Source of the DNA: Propionicimonas paludicola
GTDB lineage: Bacteria > Actinomycetota > Actinomycetes > Propionibacteriales > Propionibacteriaceae
DNA length: 64,000 bases
Assembly (NCBI RefSeq): GCF_002563675.1
Contig: NZ_PDJC01000001.1
Coordinates: 2,666,001-2,730,000 of the forward strand
Direction of reading: 5' to 3'
Under the pieces are notes generated by a model. The model had not been told where the DNA came from. It saw only the letters and a list, made by a program, of their open reading frames with translations, and ran no database searches. The position numbers and the translations under genes were made by a program. Of this stretch, positions 58,780 to 64,000 are shown in pieces (position 1 is the stretch's first letter; every line of letters starts with the position of its first letter).

Positions 58780-58799
58780 CGGCTTCCTTCGGTGAGGCC

Positions 58800-58837
58800 G
58801 CCCGGGTGGCCATGGTGCGGCCAGGGACCACCCGGGC
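58800..58837 (-). other. Leader hairpin before the GH13 operon
   Basis: GCCCGGGTGG (58,800-58,809) pairs perfectly with CCACCCGGGC (58,828-58,837) around an 18-nt loop, 20 bp before the first start codon of the operon and after the small ORF at 58,871-58,984. It could block or regulate translation or transcription of the operon. Function inferred. Confidence 0.45.
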
Positions 58838-58870
58838 GAGATTGTGGATGTAGCGGACGTATGGGTGTGG

Positions 58871-58984
58871 TCAGGAGGTGGCGTAGCCCGGCTCGCCGGT
58901 CTTCACAGACTCACCGGGAGCCTGGCCGTGGCGCTGCCACGACGAGATCGGGGGCGAGTCAACCTGCCCTGAAGAGCGAGCCAT
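58871..58984 (-). CDS. Small leader ORF (37 aa)
   Basis: An ATG at 58,984 preceded by AGGAC opens 37 codons reading 'MARSSGQVDSPPISSWQRHG' and on to '...GEPGYATS' and TGA. It lies inside the roughly 250-nt leader of the maltodextrin-type operon, between the promoter and the hairpin. No known domain, no signal peptide or membrane helix. It may be a regulatory leader peptide or a conserved small protein; it could also be chance in high-GC DNA. Confidence 0.35.
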   Translation of the reverse strand: MARSSGQVDSPPISSWQRHGQAPGESVKTGEPGYATS

Positions 58985-59033
58985 CGGAACCGTCCTGACG
59001 TCGATGTCGGGTGCCCCGGCCGCAAGGTGCACT

Positions 59034-59075
59034 GTTTACTAAACCGATCCAACTAACTTTCGCGCGAACTGTCAA
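59034..59075 (-). promoter_or_regulatory. Promoter and LacI-type operator of the GH13/ABC operon
   Basis: On the minus strand TTGACA (59,075-59,070) and TTGGAT (59,052-59,047) are separated by 17 bp, as -35 and -10 boxes. Directly downstream, GTTTAGTAAAC (59,044-59,034) is a perfect palindrome around one base, typical for LacI-family operators and well placed to block initiation. Confidence 0.65.
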
Positions 59076-59296
59076 GACTCACTCACATCACAACTTGATG
59101 ACGCCGATGACGCCGGGAGTGACGAGTCCACAGCGAGGAGCCGCAGACCGGACAGGTATGGCAGGGGGACGAAGAGGACCTGCCGCGCTGCGTCCCGGCG
59201 CCGCGGGAACCGACCTCCATACGCCGCTGACTTCGATGGACGGTGCCGGGACCGTCCGCTCCCCTGGCGGCCGAGTCGTCTGGCCCGAACAGCACA

Positions 59297-59330
59297 CTGG
59301 GACGAAGGGACCTCAGTCCCTTCGTCCCAG
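59297..59330. terminator. Terminator after mmsA
   Basis: CTGGGACGAAGGGAC (59,297-59,311) pairs perfectly with 59,316-59,330 around CTCA, 17 bp beyond the mmsA stop. No long T-run follows. The rest of 59,076-59,347 shows no gene I can support. Confidence 0.65.
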
Positions 59331-59347
59331 CCGGGCGGCGGAGCCTG

Positions 59348-60898
59348 TCAGCTGCGGGTGGTCATCCCGTCCCAGGTGCCGACGGCCTGATGGCGGTGCT
59401 CCTCGGTGAACCAGGTGGTGGTCACCGACTTGGTCTCGGTGAAGAAGGCCACGCCGTCCTTGCCCATGGCGTGCAGGTCACCGAAGAAGGACTGCTTGTG
59501 GCCGCTGAACGGGAAGATCGAGAACGGCACCGGAATGCCGACGTTCACCCCGACCATGCCGGCGTCGGTGCGGCTGGCGAACTCGCGGGCGTAGTGACCG
59601 GAACTGGTGTAGATGCACGAGCCGTTGGCGAACGGGTTGGCGTTCATCACGGCCACCCCCTCCTCGAAGTCGCGGACCCGCTTGATGGCGGTCACCGGGC
59701 CGAAGATCTCATGCGTCCCGGCCCAGTTGTCCGGACCCACCCGATCCAGGATGGTGGGGCCGACGTAGAAGCCCCCCTCGTAGCCGTCCACCTGCACCCC
59801 GCGGCCGTCCAGGACGAGCTCGCCGCCCTCGGTCACGCCGCGATCGATGCACGAGGTCACCCAGTCGCGATGCTTGGCCGTGATCACCGGGCCGAGCTGG
59901 CTTTCGGGCAGGTAGGCCGGGCCGATCCGCAGCGCCGCGGCCTTCTGAGCCAGCATGGCCACCAGCTGGTCGGCGATCGACTCTTGGGCTACCACGACGG
60001 GCAGCGCCATGCAGCGCTGGCCGGCGCAGCCGTAGGTGGAGTTCACGATGCCGGCCACGGTCCGCTCCAGGACGGCGTCCTCGAGCACCAGGGCGTGATT
60101 CTTGGCCTCGGTGAGCGCCTGCACCCGCTTCCCGGCGCCGGCCGCGGTCTGGTAGATGTAGCGGCCCACCGAGGTCGAGCCCACGAAGGTGACCCCGCGG
60201 ACGTCCGGATGCACCAGCAGGCTGTCGGCCTCCACCCGCGAGCAGGTGACCAGGTTGGCCACTCCCTTGGGCAGGCCGGCCTCGATCAGCAGCTCCATCA
60301 TTCGGATCGAGGTCTGCGGCACCATCGAGGCAGCCTTCAGCACGAACGTGTTGCCGGTGGTGATGGCGAACGGCAGCATCCAGCCCATCGGGATCATGGC
60401 CGGGAAGTTGTACGGCGCGATCCCCACGAACACGCCCAACGGCTCCCGGTAGGAGACCGTGTCGTAGCCGTTGGAGATGTTCATGGCCGTGTCGCCCTGC
60501 ATCAGGTAGTGCGTCGAGCACGCGCACTCGACGACCTCGATGGCCTTCAGGACGTCCCCGCGGGCCTCGGAGAGGACCTTGCCCATCTCGGTGGCCAGCA
60601 GCAGGCTCAGCTCGTCCAGATGCTCGTCGAGCAGGGCCTTGAACCGGAACATCAGTTGGATCCGCTGCGGCACCGGGGTGGCCTTCCAGGCCGGGTAGGC
60701 CTTGGCTGCGGCCGCCACGGCCGAGTCGACCTCGGCCTGGGTGCAGCACGGCGCTTCGGCGATCTGTTCGCCGGTGGACGGGTTCAGCACCGGCATGTAG
60801 CTGGAGGTCTTCGACTCCCGCCACTCGTTGTCGACCAGATAGCGCAGCCGGACGATGCCGGACGAGGCGGCCACAGTGCCGTCCTGAATCGAGGTCAT
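59348..60898 (-). CDS. mmsA: CoA-acylating methylmalonate-semialdehyde dehydrogenase
   Basis: The 516-residue aldehyde dehydrogenase has catalytic Cys296 in 'YGCAGQRCMA', the MMSDH-type extra Cys291, and 'GIAPYNFPAMIPMGWMLPF' of the cofactor fold. MmsA/IolA enzymes convert (methyl)malonate semialdehyde to propionyl- or acetyl-CoA in valine or inositol breakdown. No other inositol or valine genes are adjacent. It lies 28 bp downstream of the arabinofuranosidase gene on the same strand and may share its transcript, an uncommon pairing. Confidence 0.9.
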   Translation of the reverse strand: MTSIQDGTVAASSGIVRLRYLVDNEWRESKTSSYMPVLNPSTGEQIAEAPCCTQAEVDSAVAAAAKAYPAWKATPVPQRIQLMFRFKALLDEHLDELSLLLATEMGKVLSEARGDVLKAIEVVECACSTHYLMQGDTAMNISNGYDTVSYREPLGVFVGIAPYNFPAMIPMGWMLPFAITTGNTFVLKAASMVPQTSIRMMELLIEAGLPKGVANLVTCSRVEADSLLVHPDVRGVTFVGSTSVGRYIYQTAAGAGKRVQALTEAKNHALVLEDAVLERTVAGIVNSTYGCAGQRCMALPVVVAQESIADQLVAMLAQKAAALRIGPAYLPESQLGPVITAKHRDWVTSCIDRGVTEGGELVLDGRGVQVDGYEGGFYVGPTILDRVGPDNWAGTHEIFGPVTAIKRVRDFEEGVAVMNANPFANGSCIYTSSGHYAREFASRTDAGMVGVNVGIPVPFSIFPFSGHKQSFFGDLHAMGKDGVAFFTETKSVTTTWFTEEHRHQAVGTWDGMTTRS

Positions 60899-60926
60899 GA
60901 TCAGCTTTCCTTGGTTTGGGTCCGCG

Positions 60927-62453
60927 TCAGCGCGGGCTGGATGGGTTGAGGGTCAGCACGGTCCAGGAGACCGGCGGAAGGGTGATCAGCAGCCGATCGC
61001 CGTCGCGCTCGATGCTGCTGTTGTCGGCCAGCCCGACCCGCTCGGGCTCAGCCAGGGTGTTGGCCGCGTGGATGTCGGCGTCGCTGAGCGTCCGGGCCAT
61101 GCCGGGGACGACCGGGCCGAGCGCCCGGGTGTCGATCTCGACCTGGGCCGGGGCGTCCATGCTGCGGTTGACCAGGAAGATCGACGCCGAGCCGTCCGTC
61201 GCGTCGTAGGTGGCCACCCCGTCCAGCAGCGGCACCTCGCCGTGCTCGACGGTGTCGTAGCTGGGGCAGTCCAGCCGCAGCTCGAGGGCTACCCCCTTGG
61301 CCAGCTGAGCCGACAGCGAGAACGGGAAGAACGTGGTCTGCCGCCAGGCCGGGCCGCCGGGCTCGGTCATGATCGGGGCGATCACGTTCACCAGCTGGGC
61401 CAGGCTGGCGGCCTGCACCCGGTCGGCGTGCCGGATCAGCGAGATCATCAGGTTTCCGAAGACCACGGCGTCGAGCACCGAGTAGGTGTCCTCGAGCAGG
61501 CGCGGGGCGACCGGCCAGCTGTTCGGGTCGGTGATCCGATCGACGTTCTCGTAGCGGGACTTGTACCAGACGTTCCACTCGTCGAAGGAGACCGCCAGCG
61601 TCTTGTTGCTGCGCTTGGCGGCCTTCACGAAGTCGGCGGTGGCGATCACCGAGTCGATGAACCGGTCCATCCCGACCGCTGAGGCCAGGAAGCTGCCCAG
61701 GTCGCCGTCGATCGGCTCGTAGTAGGCGTGGCAGGAGATGTAGTCGACCTCGTCATAGGTGTGCTCGAGGACGGTTCGATCCCAGGTGCCGAAGCTGGGC
61801 ATCTGGGCTCCCGAGCTGCCGCAGGCCACCAGCTCCAGGCTCGAGTCGATCTGCCGCATGGCCCGGGCCGTGGACGCGGCCAGCCGTCCGTACTCGCCGG
61901 CCGTGCTGTGGCCGAGCTGCCAGGGCCCGTCCATCTCGTTGCCCAGGCACCACATCTTGATGCCGTGCGGCGCGACGGCGCCGTTGCCGACCCGCTGGTC
62001 GGACAGCGTGGTGCCGCCGGCGATGTTGGCGTACTCCAGCACGTCCAGGGCCTCCTGCAGCCCGCGGGTGCCGAGGTTCACCGCGTACATCAGCTCGGCG
62101 CCGACCAGCTTCGTCCAGGCCGCGAACTCGTCCAGGCCGACCAGGTTCGGTTCGGTGGAGTGCCAGGCCAGATCCAACCGGCGCGGACGCTGCTCGACCG
62201 GGCCGACGCCGTCCTCCCAGCGATAGCCGGAGACGAAGTTGCCGCCCGGGTAGCGCAGCGTGGTCACGCCAAGTTCCCGGACCAGTTCGAGGACGTCGGC
62301 GCGCCAGCCGTCCGGGCCGGCGGACGGGTGGCCGGGCTCGTAGATGCCGTCGTAGACGCAGCGTCCGAGGTGCTCGACGAAGGAGCCGAAGAGTCTGCGA
62401 TTGATCGGCCCAACCACGAAGTGGGGGTCTACCGTCAGGTGGGCTCGAATCAT
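60927..62453 (-). CDS. abfA: GH51 alpha-L-arabinofuranosidase
   Basis: The 508-residue enzyme has the GH51 acid/base E173 ('CLGNEMDGPW') and nucleophile E292 ('VSFDEWNVWY'), 'RYPGGNFVSGYRWEDGVGP' near 67-85 and a C-terminal beta domain. It has no signal peptide, so it removes arabinose from imported arabino-oligosaccharides. The divergent LacI-type gene and two palindromes upstream suggest its own repressor. Confidence 0.93.
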   Translation of the reverse strand: MIRAHLTVDPHFVVGPINRRLFGSFVEHLGRCVYDGIYEPGHPSAGPDGWRADVLELVRELGVTTLRYPGGNFVSGYRWEDGVGPVEQRPRRLDLAWHSTEPNLVGLDEFAAWTKLVGAELMYAVNLGTRGLQEALDVLEYANIAGGTTLSDQRVGNGAVAPHGIKMWCLGNEMDGPWQLGHSTAGEYGRLAASTARAMRQIDSSLELVACGSSGAQMPSFGTWDRTVLEHTYDEVDYISCHAYYEPIDGDLGSFLASAVGMDRFIDSVIATADFVKAAKRSNKTLAVSFDEWNVWYKSRYENVDRITDPNSWPVAPRLLEDTYSVLDAVVFGNLMISLIRHADRVQAASLAQLVNVIAPIMTEPGGPAWRQTTFFPFSLSAQLAKGVALELRLDCPSYDTVEHGEVPLLDGVATYDATDGSASIFLVNRSMDAPAQVEIDTRALGPVVPGMARTLSDADIHAANTLAEPERVGLADNSSIERDGDRLLITLPPVSWTVLTLNPSSPR

Positions 62454-62484
62454 TGTGCCTTCCAGGTCAAGAGGTGCATCGACT

Positions 62485-62529
62485 TTGGCCGGCCAAGGGC
62501 TCCGGCTGGCCTCACTTTACAACGTTGTA
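62485..62529. promoter_or_regulatory. Two palindromes upstream of abfA, candidate LacI operators
   Basis: TTGGCCGGCCAA (62,485-62,496) and TACAACGTTGTA (62,518-62,529) are perfect 12-bp palindromes with CG centres, 33 bp apart centre to centre, 32-76 bp before the abfA start and about 205-250 bp before the divergent lacI-type gene. LacI-family operators often have this form. The remaining divergent region up to 62,733 shows nothing else. Confidence 0.5.
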
Positions 62530-62733
62530 GGTGCCGTTGGCGAGGGCATCTGATTTTTCGGACGTCGCATGGCGCGGCCACCATTCACGTCCCGACCGGC
62601 CGCCACAAAGACCCGGAGCCTCCCGCCCGGAACCGTCCTGCAGTCGATGATCGGCCCGCGCTCCAGTGAGCCGCCCGGCCAGCGGTAGGCTGACGCCGAT
62701 CTCGCCGCAGCCGGCACCCCCAGATGGAGCACC

Positions 62734-63780
62734 ATGAGCAGCCCGACCATCCACGACGTGGCGCGGGTTGCCGGCGTGTCCATCAAGACCGTCTCGAACG
62801 TGATCAACGACTACCCGCACGTCCGCCCGGAGACCCGGCGCAAAGTGCAGCAGGCCATCGAGGAACTCGACTACCGGCCGAACCTGTCGGCGCGCGGGCT
62901 GCGCTCCGGACGCACCGGAGTGATCGGCCTGGCCGTCCCCGAACTGCGCCAGAACTACTTCGCCGAACTGGCCGACGCGGTGATCCGCGCCGCCGAACGA
63001 CGCCGGCTGGGCGTGGTGGTCGAGCAGACCGGCGGTGACCGGGAGCGCGAGATCGAGGTGCTCACCGGACGCCGGGTCCGGCTCACCGATGGGCTGCTGT
63101 TCAGCCCGATGGCCCTGGGCCAGGACGACCGCGAGCTGCTGAACACCGGGTTCCCCGTGGTGCTGCTCGGCGAGCGGATCTTCGGCGGGCCGACCGATCA
63201 CGTCACCATGCACAACGGCTCCTCGGCCCAGGCTGCCGTCGAGCACCTGATCTCGATCGGACGCCGCCGAATCGCCGTGATCGGGGCTCACCCGGACGGC
63301 AAGCAGGAGGTCCGCTCGGCCGACCTGCGGGTCCGCGGGTATCGGGCCGCCCTGGAGAATGCCGGGATCGCGCTCAACCCGAAGCTGATCCGGGTGGCCG
63401 CCCCCTGGCACCGCGAGAACGGCGCCGAAGCCATGCGCGGCCTGCTGGCCGACGGCGTCCCCTTCGACGGACTGTTCGCTCTGAACGACACCTTGGCGCT
63501 GGGCGCGCTGCGCGCCCTGGGCGAGGCCGGACGCAAGGTCCCCGACGACGTGGCCGTGATCGGCTTCGACAACATCGACGAGGCCAGCTACTCGGTGCCC
63601 TCGCTGAGCAGCGTCGACCCGGGCCGGGAGACCATCGCGGCCACGGCGGTCGATCTGCTGATCGAGCGGATCAACGAGAAGCCGGAGACTGCCGTCCCGC
63701 CGCGACTGATCAAGCCGGAGTTCCGGATCGTGGCCCGCGAGTCGACCGGAGCCCGGACCACCGCGCTCACCCCCCGCTGA
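62734..63780 (+). CDS. LacI-family regulator, probably of abfA
   Basis: The 348-residue regulator has a LacI helix-turn-helix ('TIHDVARVAGVSIKTVSNVIN'), hinge ('YRPNLSARGLRSGRTGVIGLAVP') and a sugar-binding domain. GGAG precedes the ATG. It is divergent from the arabinofuranosidase gene with two palindromes between, so arabinose or an arabino-oligosaccharide is the presumed effector. Confidence 0.9.
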   Translation: MSSPTIHDVARVAGVSIKTVSNVINDYPHVRPETRRKVQQAIEELDYRPNLSARGLRSGRTGVIGLAVPELRQNYFAELADAVIRAAERRRLGVVVEQTGGDREREIEVLTGRRVRLTDGLLFSPMALGQDDRELLNTGFPVVLLGERIFGGPTDHVTMHNGSSAQAAVEHLISIGRRRIAVIGAHPDGKQEVRSADLRVRGYRAALENAGIALNPKLIRVAAPWHRENGAEAMRGLLADGVPFDGLFALNDTLALGALRALGEAGRKVPDDVAVIGFDNIDEASYSVPSLSSVDPGRETIAATAVDLLIERINEKPETAVPPRLIKPEFRIVARESTGARTTALTPR

Positions 63781-63807
63781 GCCCACTCGCGCCATCGGGC
63801 CGAAGGC

Positions 63808-64000
63808 TCACTCGCCCAGCCGCAGGCTACCCACCACCAGCCGGCTGGCGGCCAGCTGACCGGCCTGTTCCGGGCTCAGCGCGGACGCTGCCCGCAGCAT
63901 CGACTTGATCTCGGCGTGCACTCGCCGCGGGTGAGCCACCAGCTCGGCCACGCGTCGCTCAACCGCATCGGACAAGGCCTTTTGGTCGGTGACAACCTCG
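63808..64000 (-). CDS. C-terminal end of a gene running off the right edge
   Basis: On the minus strand an open frame enters from the window edge and stops at TGA (63,810-63,808), giving the last 63 residues ('EVVTDQKALSDAVERRVAEL' ... 'LVVGSLRLGE'). The pattern of an EVV strand followed by amphipathic helices resembles the C-terminus of enoyl-CoA hydratase/isomerase proteins. This assignment is weak; the coding nature is better supported. Confidence 0.5.
   Translation of the reverse strand, partial: EVVTDQKALSDAVERRVAELVAHPRRVHAEIKSMLRAASALSPEQAGQLAASRLVVGSLRLGE

Overview
The window is high-GC DNA from an actinobacterium. The run fhaA-fhaB-pstP-rodA-pbpA-pknB, then trpG and crgA, is the origin-proximal cell-wall/division cluster known from Mycobacterium and relatives. 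A pyruvate:ferredoxin oxidoreductase operon, cytochrome bd and a fused CydDC beside many sugar-use genes suggest a facultatively anaerobic, sugar-fermenting actinobacterium. Propionibacteriaceae is my guess, from gene content only.

Region 1 (1-16,690) is accessory. A tRNA-Leu(CAG) gene sits at 16,604-16,686 (minus strand). Its 3' end is repeated at 4,895 and 885. These three copies bound two tandem inserts, 909-4,894 and 4,921-16,602. The inserts share end sequences and TGGGGCAG-type repeats at similar distances from the core, as expected of integrase arm sites, yet I see no integrase gene. The small insert carries a CmtR-like metal sensor, two cation exporters and broken toxin-antitoxin and permease genes. 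The large insert is a copper island: membrane Fe-S protein, Met-rich repeat protein, CopB-type P-type ATPase, multicopper oxidase, two-component system, and an operon of thioredoxin-fold, CcdA-like, YHS and DUF3105 proteins. The native terminator of the tRNA appears to lie on the far side of the inserts, at 839-879.

Region 2 (16,690-33,700) is chromosomal core: the Ser/Thr kinase-phosphatase and peptidoglycan operon, trpG, crgA and lysS. It continues with a TetR-regulated heterodimeric ABC exporter, a DMT permease with an apparent ACG start, and a MerR-HEAT fusion regulator.

Region 3 (33,900-45,100) has a DUF421 protein, a BlaI-type repressor divergent from cydA-cydB-cydDC, a REP-associated transposase inserted at the cydDC tail (which is duplicated on its far side), and a divergent pair of ion-channel genes with nearby REP-like repeats.

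Region 4 (45,200-51,600) is an operon of a GltD-like Fe-S flavoprotein, pyruvate:ferredoxin oxidoreductase and a dihydroorotate-dehydrogenase-like protein.

Region 5 (51,600-64,000) is carbohydrate use. A minus-strand operon holds two GH13 enzymes, a binding protein and two permeases (no ATPase), and a LacI regulator, behind a promoter with a LacI-type operator and a leader with a small ORF. It is followed by mmsA, a GH51 arabinofuranosidase with its own LacI regulator, and the end of a further gene at the right edge.
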